Assembly (NCBI GenBank): GCA_016705365.1
Contig: JADIYI010000002.1
Location: forward strand, 62,001 to 126,000
From: Gammaproteobacteria bacterium
Lineage (GTDB): Bacteria; Pseudomonadota; Gammaproteobacteria; Pseudomonadales; UBA5518
DNA length: 64,000 nucleotides
Direction: 5' to 3'
Both the position numbers and the translations under genes were made by a program. How positions within the stretch are numbered: the stretch's first letter is position 1; each line of letters begins with the position of its first letter. This document shows, in pieces, positions 16,529 through 25,933 of this stretch. Under the pieces are notes generated by a model. It made no database searches and was not told where the DNA came from. It was given only the letters and a program-made list of their open reading frames with translations.

Positions 16529-16996
16529 ATGCATCCGGTACGCAAACAGCGGCTCTATATCGTGATCTTTATCGTTGCGGGCGCCAGTATCGCCGCCGCT
16601 CTGGCTTTCTGGGCGCTGCAGGACAATATGAATTTCTTTTATGCGCCGACCCAGATCGAACGGGGAGAGGCGCCTCTGGGCAAGACCATCCGGGTAGGAG
16701 GGCTGGTCGTTCCGGGCAGTCTGAAGCGTTCGGATTCGGGTCTCGAGGTGACATTTACCGTGACCGATAACCACTCGGCAATCGACATCGCCTACCAGGG
16801 CATCCTTCCCGACCTGTTCTCCGAAGGCCAGGGCATCGTGGCGGTGGGCGAACTGCTGGAGGGCAACCGGTTCAGGGCGGCACAGGTGCTGGCCAAGCAC
16901 GACGAGAACTACATGCCACCTGAAGTTCACGATGCATTGAAGGCCGGTGAGTCCTTTGACGCGGCCACCGCGAAGGGGGGATCCGATGCTGGTTGA
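16529..16996 (+). CDS. ccmE: Heme chaperone CcmE
   Basis: CcmE is a periplasmic, membrane-anchored chaperone that binds heme covalently. It has an N-terminal anchor (residues 9-31), then an OB-fold domain with GLVVPGSLKR. The heme-attachment histidine is H124 in KHDENYMPPE, with the axial tyrosine Y128. It has 155 residues from ATG 16529; a GTG at 16520 is in frame but unneeded. The 3' end overlaps ccmF by 11 bases. Confidence 0.96.
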   Translation: MHPVRKQRLYIVIFIVAGASIAAALAFWALQDNMNFFYAPTQIERGEAPLGKTIRVGGLVVPGSLKRSDSGLEVTFTVTDNHSAIDIAYQGILPDLFSEGQGIVAVGELLEGNRFRAAQVLAKHDENYMPPEVHDALKAGESFDAATAKGGSDAG

Positions 16997-18971
16997 AGCC
17001 GGACATTTCGCGCTGATTCTCGCCTTTTGCGTTGCGCTGCTCCAGGTTGTATTGCCGCTGGCCGGGGTGATGCGCAATGTGCGTGTGTGGATGGAAGCCA
17101 GTCGCCCGCTGGCGATCACGCAGTTCCTGATGGTGGCGATATCGTTTGCGTGTCTCGCCCATGCGTTCCTGCATGACGATTTCAGTGTGCGGGTCGTGGC
17201 CCAGAATGCCAACACCCTGCTGCCGGCGTGGTACAAGTTCAGCGCCTTGTGGGGCAACCACGAAGGCTCGATGCTGTTGTGGGTGTTGATACTCGCGGGG
17301 TGGAGCGCGGCGGTCGCGATGTTCAGCGCCAGTTTGCCGCTCGACATGCGGGCGCGTGTATTGTCGGTGATGGGCATGGTCGCCTGCGGCTTTTATCTGT
17401 TCGTCCTGCTTACCTCGAATCCCTTCGCTCGTTCATTTCCCAATGTCCCGATGGAGGGCAAGGATCTCAATCCGTTGCTCCAGGACATCGGCCTGGTATT
17501 GCATCCGCCGATGCTTTATCTGGGCTATGTGGGCTTTTCCGTGGCGTTCGCATTCGCGTTGGCCGCGCTGTGGAGCGGGCGTCTCGATACCGCTTGGGCG
17601 CGCTGGAGCAGACCATGGACCAACGCCGCGTGGGTGTTCCTGAGCATCGGCATCACGCTCGGCAGCTGGTGGGCGTATTACGAGCTGGGCTGGGGTGGCT
17701 GGTGGTTCTGGGATCCGGTGGAGAATGCCTCGTTCATGCCGTGGCTGGTCGGCACCGCGCTGCTGCACTCTCTGGCGGTAACCGAAAAGCGGGGACTGTT
17801 CAAAAGCTGGACCGTGCTGCTTGCGATAATGGCCTTTTCGCTCAGCCTGCTCGGCACCTTCCTGGTTCGCTCGGGGGTGTTGACCTCGGTGCATGCGTTT
17901 GCCACCGATCCCGAGCGCGGCCTGTTCGTGCTGGCGTTCCTCGGCATCGTGGTCGGCGGTTCGCTGACGCTCTTTGCGCTACGCGCGCCGGCGGTCTCGG
18001 CGCGCGGCGAATTTGCCCTGCTGTCGCGTGAAACGGCATTGCTGGGCAACAACATCCTGCTGGTCATTGCGATGGCAACGGTTCTGCTGGGGACCTTGTA
18101 TCCGTTGATCATATCGGCGCTCGATCTGGGACGCATGTCGGTGGGCCCTCCGTACTTCAATATGACATTCGGACCGTTGATGGTATTGCTGGCCTTGATA
18201 ATGGGCGTTGGTCCGTTGCTGCGCTGGCGTGATGGCGGGTCTGCCGGCCTGCGTCGGCGGCTCGTGGCGCCGGCGGCGGCCAGTCTGCTCGCGGCTGCGC
18301 TGTTCCCGCTGCTCTATGGTGGAGCCTGGCATTCCGGTGTGGCGCTTTGTGTGCTCATCGCAACCTGGATCGTTGCGACCCTGCTGACCGGTTTGCGGGA
18401 AAGACTGACGCAGCGCGGGGGGCAGCACGCAATAACGCGCCTTGGCGCAGCGTACTGGGGCATGTTCATCGCGCATCTCGGCATGGCTTTCTGCATTGCC
18501 GGCGCCGGGCTCACGTCGGTGTACAGCGATGAACGGGATGTGCGCATGGCTGCGGGCGATGAAGTGACGCTGGCTGGCTACACATTCGGTTTTCTCGGTA
18601 CAAACCATGTAGATGGTGCCAACTTCAGCGGTGAGCAAGGGACGTTCATGGTGCGCACTCCTGCTGGATCGACGGTGCGCATGATCGCTGAAAAGCGTGA
18701 TTACAAGAGCCAGATGGGCAACGTGATGACCGAGGCCGCGATCGACCCCGGCTTCTTTCGCGATCTCTACGTCTCGCTCGGCGAACCGGTAGGAGGGGGG
18801 GCCTGGGCGGTGCGGGTGCACCACAAGCCCTTCGTGCGCTGGCTGTGGATCGGTGGCCTGTTGATGGGTCTTGGCGGGATAGCGACGCTCGCCGATCGCC
18901 GTTATCGGGGTGTACGTGCCGCGGCCCGGGTGCCGCCGCAGGGTGCGGCACTCGGCGTAGCCGGCGCCTGA
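16986..18971 (+). CDS. ccmF: Cytochrome c heme lyase subunit CcmF
   Basis: CcmF, with CcmH and CcmI, attaches heme to apocytochrome c. The 661-residue polytopic protein has many membrane helices and the tryptophan-rich WWD signature GWGGWWFWDPVENASFMPWL near residue 235, with the conserved flanking histidines. The start ATG at 16986 lies inside the end of ccmE and gives the usual N-terminus; the frame is open further upstream to 16947. Confidence 0.97.
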   Translation: MLVEAGHFALILAFCVALLQVVLPLAGVMRNVRVWMEASRPLAITQFLMVAISFACLAHAFLHDDFSVRVVAQNANTLLPAWYKFSALWGNHEGSMLLWVLILAGWSAAVAMFSASLPLDMRARVLSVMGMVACGFYLFVLLTSNPFARSFPNVPMEGKDLNPLLQDIGLVLHPPMLYLGYVGFSVAFAFALAALWSGRLDTAWARWSRPWTNAAWVFLSIGITLGSWWAYYELGWGGWWFWDPVENASFMPWLVGTALLHSLAVTEKRGLFKSWTVLLAIMAFSLSLLGTFLVRSGVLTSVHAFATDPERGLFVLAFLGIVVGGSLTLFALRAPAVSARGEFALLSRETALLGNNILLVIAMATVLLGTLYPLIISALDLGRMSVGPPYFNMTFGPLMVLLALIMGVGPLLRWRDGGSAGLRRRLVAPAAASLLAAALFPLLYGGAWHSGVALCVLIATWIVATLLTGLRERLTQRGGQHAITRLGAAYWGMFIAHLGMAFCIAGAGLTSVYSDERDVRMAAGDEVTLAGYTFGFLGTNHVDGANFSGEQGTFMVRTPAGSTVRMIAEKRDYKSQMGNVMTEAAIDPGFFRDLYVSLGEPVGGGAWAVRVHHKPFVRWLWIGGLLMGLGGIATLADRRYRGVRAAARVPPQGAALGVAGA

Positions 18972-18974
18972 ACC

Positions 18975-19508
18975 ATGCAGCGTTGGCGCCTTTTTCTGCC
19001 GCTGATCGTGTTTGCCGTGCTCGGCGCGTTGTTGTGGCGTGGATTGGCGCTCGATCCCAATTACATGCCCGCGGCGCTGGAGGACCGGTCCTTGCCCGAG
19101 TTCAGCGTTCCCACGCTCGATCAGCGCGAGGTGACACGGGCGGATCTGCTGGGCGCCGTGGCCCTGATCAATGTCTGGGCAACCTGGTGCCCTTCGTGCC
19201 ATGCCGAGCACGCCTACCTGAATGAGCTTGCCCGTGAAGGCGTGCCGATCTTCGGCATCAATTACAAGGACGAACCTGCGGCGGCGCGCCGCTGGCTCGA
19301 TCAGAAAGGTGACCCCTATCGGATCAATCTGGTTGACGAGAGCGGCCGGTTGGGACTCGACCTCGGCGTTACGGGGGCCCCGGAAACCTACCTCATCGAT
19401 GCCGCGGGTGTGGTGCGGATGCGCTATCAGGGTCCGATCGACGAAGGCGTCTGGCGGAAGAAGATAAAGCCGGAGTTCGATCGCCTGCTGGCCGGTGATA
19501 CCCGGTGA
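18975..19508 (+). CDS. ccmG: Thiol:disulfide interchange protein CcmG (DsbE)
   Basis: CcmG is a membrane-anchored periplasmic thioredoxin-like protein that keeps the apocytochrome heme-binding cysteines reduced. It has an N-terminal anchor (residues 5-22), then a thioredoxin fold with the active site W-C72-P-S-C75 and the cis-proline region GVTGAPETYLID. It has 177 residues, typical of the family. It starts 3 bases after ccmF and overlaps the upstream edge of the ccmH frame. Confidence 0.96.
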   Translation: MQRWRLFLPLIVFAVLGALLWRGLALDPNYMPAALEDRSLPEFSVPTLDQREVTRADLLGAVALINVWATWCPSCHAEHAYLNELAREGVPIFGINYKDEPAAARRWLDQKGDPYRINLVDESGRLGLDLGVTGAPETYLIDAAGVVRMRYQGPIDEGVWRKKIKPEFDRLLAGDTR

Positions 19509-19516
19509 GGCGAGCA

Positions 19517-19993
19517 ATGCCGGTATTGCTGCTGGTGATCGCGGGTTTTGTGCACGCCGCCATCGATGCCTACGACTTCGACAGCGAGGAGCAGCGCCAG
19601 CGCTATCTCGAATTTACCCGCGAGTTACGCTGCCCGAAGTGCCAGAACCAGAATCTCGCGGATTCCAATGCGCCCATTGCCGCCGATCTGCGCCGTGAAT
19701 TGCATCGGCTGCTCGTCGAAGGCAGGACCGATCCGGAAATCGTGGATTTCATGGTCAGTCGTTATGGTGATTATGTGCTCTACAATCCACCGGTGGAGCG
19801 CAGGACCTGGTTGTTGTGGCTGGCTCCGCTCGCAATGCTGGGCGGCGGGTTGATGGTGCTTGCAGGGATGTTGCGGCGTGCTCGAGCAAACCGCCTGGAC
19901 GCCAGCCGGCAGGCAACCGGCCCGGCTGCGCTGAGTGAGCAGGAACGTCGGCGGCTCGATGAATTGCTGAAGGACGAGGCCACGCGTCGATGA
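19517..19993 (+). CDS. ccmH: Cytochrome c maturation thiol protein CcmH
   Basis: CcmH binds apocytochrome c through the motif LRCPKCQNQN (C39 and C42). An N-terminal signal peptide (MPVLLLVIAGFVHAA) precedes the domain and a C-terminal membrane helix lies at about 98-120. The ATG at 19517 follows GAGGCGAG; a GTG at 19505 overlapping the ccmG stop is an alternative. The protein has 158 residues, the short form that works with a separate CcmI, which follows with a 4-base overlap. Confidence 0.95.
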   Translation: MPVLLLVIAGFVHAAIDAYDFDSEEQRQRYLEFTRELRCPKCQNQNLADSNAPIAADLRRELHRLLVEGRTDPEIVDFMVSRYGDYVLYNPPVERRTWLLWLAPLAMLGGGLMVLAGMLRRARANRLDASRQATGPAALSEQERRRLDELLKDEATRR

Positions 19994-21243
19994 ACTCATT
20001 CTGGTTGCTCGCAGGGATGCTTGGCGTGCTGGCGAGCGTGCCGGTGCTGTGGGCGCTGCGGCGCAGCACGCAACGCGAGACGCTGCGCGATGCACGACGC
20101 GAGGAGAACCTCGCGGGCTATCGGCAGCGGATGGCGGAGCTGGAACTGCAGCGCGAGGCCGGCGCGATCGAGGATGCCGACTACCAGCTTGCCAGGGTGG
20201 AGCTCGATCGCCGTTTGCTCGATGACACCGATCCTGTCGTGGCGGGTGCTGCGGCAGACGCCGCGCCCGGGGGCGCGCTCGCGGTGTGGCTTGGCGCCCT
20301 CGCGATACCGGTGCTGGCGCTGGCGCTGTATCAGGGGCTTGGTGCGTCCGCCGCCATGCGCCTCGACGCGATGCTCAAGCAGCTGGCCGGAGATATCAGC
20401 GAGGAGCAGCGGACGCAGCTGCAGGAGAGCATGCTCCCGCTGCTCGAGTCGGTGGCCGGGGGCGATGATCCCGACGGCGAGTACCGCTACCTGCTGGCGC
20501 GCAGCTATATGGCTGCCGGGCGCTATCCGGAGGCCGCTGCGGTCTATGCCGAGCTGGTGGACATCTATCCCGAGGATGCGGCGATCATCGCGCAGAGCGC
20601 GCAGGCGCTGTACCTGGCATCCTCGCGCAAGCTGACACCCGCGGTGCAGGCGCTGATCGATCGTGCGTTTGCGATCGATCCCGAGCAGCTGACGCTGCTC
20701 GGCATGGTCGGGATGGACCGGTTTCAGGCCGGCGATTATTCCGGGGCGATCGGGAACTGGCAGAAGCTGCTCGATCACCTGCCGGCGGATGCACCCGATG
20801 CACGGGTGATCCGCGACGGCATCGCGATGGCACGCGCGCGCCTCGGCCTGTCAGCCGAGGACGCAGCGGCAGTGCCAAAGCCGCCGGAGAGCGTGGCAGG
20901 AGGTTCCCGTTTGCAGGTATCCGTGAGCGTGGCTGATGGATTGCGGTTGAACCCGGGAGATACCGTGTTCGTGTTTGCGCGCGCGGTTCAGGGGCCACCG
21001 ATGCCGCTCGCGGTCGCGCGTTTTGCCGCCAGCGAACTCCCCCGTCAGGTAGAGCTCAACGACTCCATGGCAATGGCGCCCGGATTGAAACTGTCGAGCT
21101 TCGAGCGCGTCAGCGTCACGGCGCGCGTGTCACGTGGGGGCGCGGTCGCGGCACAGCCAGGTGATCTCGAGGGTGGCGGGGAGCCGATCGACCTCGATGG
21201 GACGGAACAAGCCATAGCTGTCGTTATCGACCGTACCATCTGA
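19990..21243 (+). CDS. ccmI: Cytochrome c maturation TPR protein CcmI
   Basis: CcmI is an apocytochrome c chaperone that presents the C-terminus of the substrate to CcmFH. It has two N-terminal membrane helices (about 1-22 and 95-115) enclosing a charged cytoplasmic loop. Periplasmic TPR-like repeats follow (about 155-265, including LLARSYMAAGRYPEAAAVYAEL) and then a C-terminal beta-rich domain. It has 417 residues. The last gene of the ccm operon, it is followed by 230 non-coding bases with a small hairpin (21327-21347) that lacks a T tract. Confidence 0.93.
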   Translation: MNSFWLLAGMLGVLASVPVLWALRRSTQRETLRDARREENLAGYRQRMAELELQREAGAIEDADYQLARVELDRRLLDDTDPVVAGAAADAAPGGALAVWLGALAIPVLALALYQGLGASAAMRLDAMLKQLAGDISEEQRTQLQESMLPLLESVAGGDDPDGEYRYLLARSYMAAGRYPEAAAVYAELVDIYPEDAAIIAQSAQALYLASSRKLTPAVQALIDRAFAIDPEQLTLLGMVGMDRFQAGDYSGAIGNWQKLLDHLPADAPDARVIRDGIAMARARLGLSAEDAAAVPKPPESVAGGSRLQVSVSVADGLRLNPGDTVFVFARAVQGPPMPLAVARFAASELPRQVELNDSMAMAPGLKLSSFERVSVTARVSRGGAVAAQPGDLEGGGEPIDLDGTEQAIAVVIDRTI

Positions 21244-21473
21244 GTGGGTTGCGGTGCGCGGCAGCGACTGCCGACGAGGTGCTCTGGTTGCGTGGCGCCG
21301 GAGCGGCCCTGGCCGGGTGCCTCGTGCCGGCGAACTCGCTTCGCCGGGCGAACACATGCTCGACGCATCTGCGCAGATAGTGATCCGATGGCAAACCCGG
21401 TAGACTTGCGCGCTTCATTCGTGAGCCAGCCGGCCGGACGTTGCGGTCGGGGGCCCTGTTTAGCGGATTCGTA

Positions 21474-24400
21474 ATGCGACTCAAGACCATCAAGCTGGCG
21501 GGATTCAAGTCTTTCGTCGACCCTACAACGGTAGTACTCCCCAGCAATCTGTGCGGGGTGGTCGGCCCGAATGGCTGTGGCAAGTCAAACATCATCGATG
21601 CGGTGCGCTGGGTACTGGGCGAGGCGTCCGCCAAGCATCTGCGTGGCGAATCGATGGCCGATGTGATTTTCAATGGCTCGGCCGGGCGCAAGCCCCTCGG
21701 CCAGGCCGCCATAGAACTGGTATTCGACAATGCCGAGGGCAAGCTGGGGGGCGAGTACGCGAGCTACGCCGAGATCGCGATTCGCCGCACCGTGGCGCGC
21801 GACGGTGTGTCGCAGTACTTTCTCAACGGCGCGCGCTGCCGGCGGCGAGACATCACCGACATTTTTCTTGGCACCGGCCTCGGGCCGCGCAGTTACGCCA
21901 TCATCGAGCAGGGCATGATCTCGCGGCTGATCGAAGCCAAGCCCGAGGAACTGCGGGTCTACATCGAAGAGGCTGCCGGCATATCGAAATACAAGGAGCG
22001 GCGTCGCGATACCGAGAACAGGATCCGGCGCACACGCGAGAATCTCGAGCGGCTTACCGATCTGCGCGACGAGCTCGAGCGCCAGCTGCAGCACCTCAAG
22101 AGGCAGGCGAACGCGGCCGAACGCTATACCGAACTGAAGGCGGACGAACGCCGGGTCGGAGCCGAGTTGCTGGCGCTGCAGTGGCGGATCCTGGATGCCG
22201 AAGGAAGCGGAGTGCATGATGCGATTCGCCGGCGCGAGGTGGATCTGGCGGCGGTGAATGCCCGGCATGCGCGGGTCGATGCCGATATAGAAAAAGCGCG
22301 CGACCGGCACAGCGAGCTCAATGAAGCGCTGGGCGGTGTGCAGGAGCGCTTTTACGCCATAGGCGCGGAAATCGCGCGTACCGAGCAGGCCGTGCAGTTG
22401 CAGCAGGAGCGCGCACGACAGCTGGGCCTCGATCTGGACCAGACACGGCGCAGCCGCGACGAGGCCGAGCGCCACCTGCGTGACGATCAGCGCCAGCGCG
22501 ATCAGTTCAGCGCGGAGCTCGCGCAGGTGGTACCCGAGCTCGGCGAGGCCGAAATGCGCGAGGCTTGCGCGCAGGAAGCGCTGGCGGCGGCCGAGCAGGC
22601 CATGCAGTCGCTGCTGTCGGAGTGGGAGTCCTTCAGTGCGGCGGCCGAGAAACCGCGTCAGGAGGTGGAAGTACAGCAATCGCGCATTCGTCACCTCGAG
22701 GAATCCCTGAACCAGGCATCCGAGCGGCTCGCGCAACTGGTGCAGGAGGAGAGCGAACTCGATACCGCTGCGATCGAAGCGCAGCGCGACGATCTCGATG
22801 CGCGGGTGGCGGAGTTCGAGACCGTTTCCCACGGCTGGCAGGAGCGGGCGGATACCGTGCGTCAGCAGATCGATAGCCGGCGCGCGAGCATCGCCGATCT
22901 GAGTGGCGAGCTCGATGTGGCGCGCGGCGAGTTCCAGGAACAGCGCGGGCGACTCGCATCGCTGCAGGCACTGCAGCAGGCAGCGCTCGGGCAGACCGAC
23001 GAGGTGGTCAGCGGCTGGCTGGCAACACAGCAGCTCGATGCCAACCAGCGTCTCGCCGAGCGTCTGACGGTCGAGCCGGGCTGGGAAACAGCGGTCGAGA
23101 CCGTACTCGGTAGCCATCTGCAGGCCGTGTGCGTTGCCGATATGCAGGCCCTGGCTTCCTCGCTGGGTGGCTTCGGTCGCGGTGCGCTCGGGCTTTTCAG
23201 CCCCCGGCCCGGAGCGGTATCGGCGCTGCGTCCGACCCAGCTGCTCAACCGGGTCAGCGCGGATTTCGATCTGGGTGATCTGCTGGCCGGGGTATACGCG
23301 GTTGACACGCTGGCCGAAGCGCTCGAGGTCCAGGCCGGGCTGGCGCCGGGCGAATCGGTGGTCAGTTCCGATGGCATCTGGCTCGGACGCGACTGGCTGC
23401 GGCTCGCGCGCGATGCGGATCCACGCGCCGGTGTGATCCAGCGCGGGCGCGAGATCGCCAGTCTGGAAGAGGCCATCGAGCGCAGTCGCCTGCGTGAAGC
23501 TGGACTCTCCGAGGCGCTCGAAGAGGCACGTGCGATGCGCCGCGCCGATGAGGACGAGTTGCAGAACCTGCAGCGGGAATTGCGTGCCGCTACCGCGCGC
23601 TACACCGAGGCGCGGGCGGCGCTCAGTGCCTGCACCGCACGGCTGGAGCAGATGAGCCTGCGGCGCGAGCGCAATCGCTCCGAGCAGCAACAGTGTCGCG
23701 AGCGACACGAGCTGCAGAGGACCGAACTGCAGAGCGCGCGCGGTTTGCTCGAAGCTGCGCTCGACACGATGCATCGTGACAGCCAGCAGCGCGAGCTGCT
23801 CCAGGAGCGGCGCGAACGCCTGCGCAACGAGCTCGATGGCTCGCGGCAGATGGCGCGCCAGGAAAAAGACCGTTCACACGGCTTGGCCATGCGCCGGCAG
23901 TCGCTCGGCACCCAGGTGGAAAACCTGGGCGCGGCGATCGTCCGGATCGAGGCCCAGTTTGCGCAATTCGAACAGCGCACGGCACAATTGGCGCAGCAGA
24001 TCGAGGCGAGCGCGGAGCCCATTGCGCAGGGGCACGAGCGACTGGAATCGCAACTGCAGCAGCGGCTCCTGGTGGAGGGTGAACTGACGGGCGCGCGCTC
24101 CCAGGTGCAGGCCGTCGAGCATGAGCTGCGTGAATCGGAGCGCAACCGGCACCTGATCGAACAGGATGCGGAAGCCGTACGCACCGGGCTCGAGCAACAG
24201 CGGCTGGCCGCGCAGACGATCCAGGTGCGGGTTGGCACGATCATGGAGCAACTGAAGCGCGGGCATTTCGAGCTCGATGCGTTGCTGGCCGGGATTCCCG
24301 AGGATGCCGACGAGGTACTCTGGCAGGCGCAGCTCGAGCGCCTGGGCAATCAGATCCAGCGGCTCGGGCCGATCAACCTGGCGGCCATCGACGAGCATCG

Positions 24401-24974
24401 CTCGCAGTCCGAGCGCAAGTCCTATCTCGATGCGCAGAACGCCGATCTCGAGGAGGCGCTGAGCACGCTGGAGAACGCGATTCGCAAGATCGACCGCGAG
24501 ACACGCACCCGTTTCAAGGATACCTTTGACCGCATCAACAACGGTCTGCAGGAGCTTTTCCCGCGCGTATTCGGCGGCGGCCACGCGTACCTGGAGCTGA
24601 CCGGCGAAGATCTGCTCGATACCGGCGTGGCGATCATGGCGCGCCCGCCGGGCAAGCGCAATGCGACCATTCACCTGCTGTCGGGTGGCGAGAAGGCGCT
24701 GACCGCCATATCGCTGGTGTTCTCGATATTCCGTCTCAACCCGGCGCCGTTCTGCATGCTCGACGAGGTCGATGCTCCACTCGATGATGCCAACGTCGGA
24801 CGGTTTACCCGCCTGGTGCGGGAGATGGCAGAGCAGGTGCAGTTCATCGTGATCACCCACAACAAGATCACCATGGAAATGTCGCAACACCTGATGGGTG
24901 TGACGATGCAGGAGCCGGGAGTCTCGCGCCTGGTCAGCGTGGACGTCGACGAGGCAGTAGCGCTGGCGGGTTGA
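21474..24974 (+). CDS. smc: Chromosome segregation ATPase SMC
   Basis: SMC is a condensin ATPase that organises and segregates the chromosome, normally with ScpA and ScpB. The N-terminal Walker A is GPNGCGKSN (31-39). Long coiled coils surround a hinge at about 510-640. The C-terminal signature LSGGEKALTAISLVFSIF and Walker B CMLDEVDAPLDDANV complete the head. It has 1166 residues from the ATG at 21474 (MRLKTIKLAGFKSF); the frame is open to 21441. The order smc-zipA-ligA matches Pseudomonas-type genomes. No scp genes lie in this window. Confidence 0.97.
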   Translation: MRLKTIKLAGFKSFVDPTTVVLPSNLCGVVGPNGCGKSNIIDAVRWVLGEASAKHLRGESMADVIFNGSAGRKPLGQAAIELVFDNAEGKLGGEYASYAEIAIRRTVARDGVSQYFLNGARCRRRDITDIFLGTGLGPRSYAIIEQGMISRLIEAKPEELRVYIEEAAGISKYKERRRDTENRIRRTRENLERLTDLRDELERQLQHLKRQANAAERYTELKADERRVGAELLALQWRILDAEGSGVHDAIRRREVDLAAVNARHARVDADIEKARDRHSELNEALGGVQERFYAIGAEIARTEQAVQLQQERARQLGLDLDQTRRSRDEAERHLRDDQRQRDQFSAELAQVVPELGEAEMREACAQEALAAAEQAMQSLLSEWESFSAAAEKPRQEVEVQQSRIRHLEESLNQASERLAQLVQEESELDTAAIEAQRDDLDARVAEFETVSHGWQERADTVRQQIDSRRASIADLSGELDVARGEFQEQRGRLASLQALQQAALGQTDEVVSGWLATQQLDANQRLAERLTVEPGWETAVETVLGSHLQAVCVADMQALASSLGGFGRGALGLFSPRPGAVSALRPTQLLNRVSADFDLGDLLAGVYAVDTLAEALEVQAGLAPGESVVSSDGIWLGRDWLRLARDADPRAGVIQRGREIASLEEAIERSRLREAGLSEALEEARAMRRADEDELQNLQRELRAATARYTEARAALSACTARLEQMSLRRERNRSEQQQCRERHELQRTELQSARGLLEAALDTMHRDSQQRELLQERRERLRNELDGSRQMARQEKDRSHGLAMRRQSLGTQVENLGAAIVRIEAQFAQFEQRTAQLAQQIEASAEPIAQGHERLESQLQQRLLVEGELTGARSQVQAVEHELRESERNRHLIEQDAEAVRTGLEQQRLAAQTIQVRVGTIMEQLKRGHFELDALLAGIPEDADEVLWQAQLERLGNQIQRLGPINLAAIDEHRSQSERKSYLDAQNADLEEALSTLENAIRKIDRETRTRFKDTFDRINNGLQELFPRVFGGGHAYLELTGEDLLDTGVAIMARPPGKRNATIHLLSGGEKALTAISLVFSIFRLNPAPFCMLDEVDAPLDDANVGRFTRLVREMAEQVQFIVITHNKITMEMSQHLMGVTMQEPGVSRLVSVDVDEAVALAG

Positions 24975-25075
24975 GTCGATGGCGGGGGCGCAATCGCGGA
25001 AACCTTCTATATTGGTATTATAAAATGGCAGTCGGACGCCCCCATGGCCACGCATAACGAGGATTTTCGAAGCGC

Positions 25076-25900
25076 ATGGATTTGAGTGTACAGGACTGGT
25101 TGATCGCGATCGGCGCGCTGCTGATAGTCGGCGTGCTCCTGGATGCATACCGCCGTTATCGCAACGAGCGGCGCAATCCGATCCGTCTGGGCAAAGCGTC
25201 GATCGGCATGGGCGGCGGCTTCCCGCGCGATGAAGCGGAAACCGGGAACTCGGAACTCCCGGGCGGCGGGGCACGGGTGGTGCGACAACGCGACGCGCAG
25301 CCCGGATCGTCCCCTTCCGTACCTGCACGGGCGGCGGAGCGGCTCGAACCGCGAATCGACTCCACGCCTGCTCCGGTTCCGCCAGAGCCTGCCCTGTTCC
25401 CCGAACCTGTGTTGGTTGCCGAGCCGCGCCACGCGGGTATCCCCCGGCAATCGCTGGCCACCGATGCCACGGCGGAGGAAGTGCTGGTAATCCACGTACT
25501 GGCGCGCGCCCCCGGCGGGTTTGCCGGGCGCGAGTTGCTGGAAATCCTCAAGTTGTGTGATGTGCGATTCGGACAGCAACGCATTTTTCATCGTACCGAA
25601 GAGGAAAAAGGGCAGGGTGCGGTTCAGTTCAGCATCGCGAACAGCGTGGAACCGGGCGTGTTCGATCCGGATGCGATGGAGACCTTCAGTACTCCGGGTC
25701 TCAGCTTCTTCATGCAACTCCCCGGCCCGCAGAAACCGCTCGAAGCCTTTGACTGCATGCTCGAGACGGCCCGCAGCATCGCCAAGAACCTGGACGGCGA
25801 ATTGCGCGATGACAGCCACAGCGTTTTCACGCCCCAGACGGTCGAGCACTGCCGGCAGCGGGTGCGCGATTTCGTGCACCGGGCGCGGAGACGCCGTTGA
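25076..25900 (+). CDS. zipA: Cell division protein ZipA
   Basis: ZipA tethers FtsZ to the inner membrane. An N-terminal membrane helix (6-24) is followed by a basic stretch (RRYRNERRNPIRLGK) and a proline/glutamate-rich linker (about 40-125). The C-terminal FtsZ-binding domain (about 130-270) contains VLARAPGGFAGRELLEIL and FMQLPGP. It has 274 residues. An AT-rich patch at 25011-25026 upstream (TATTATAAAAT) could hold a -10 box, but I see no matching -35. Confidence 0.95.
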   Translation: MDLSVQDWLIAIGALLIVGVLLDAYRRYRNERRNPIRLGKASIGMGGGFPRDEAETGNSELPGGGARVVRQRDAQPGSSPSVPARAAERLEPRIDSTPAPVPPEPALFPEPVLVAEPRHAGIPRQSLATDATAEEVLVIHVLARAPGGFAGRELLEILKLCDVRFGQQRIFHRTEEEKGQGAVQFSIANSVEPGVFDPDAMETFSTPGLSFFMQLPGPQKPLEAFDCMLETARSIAKNLDGELRDDSHSVFTPQTVEHCRQRVRDFVHRARRRR

Positions 25901-25933
25901 GAGATCCTGCGGCGCATTCCTGGCGGCCCGGCG

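Noticed and set aside
21327..21347. Hairpin CCGGCGAA/TTCGCCGG after ccmI considered as a terminator
   Set aside because: No T tract follows; it may be chance in GC-rich DNA.
21585..23774. 729-codon minus-strand open frame inside smc
   Set aside because: Composition is antisense-like and smc on the other strand has full motif support.
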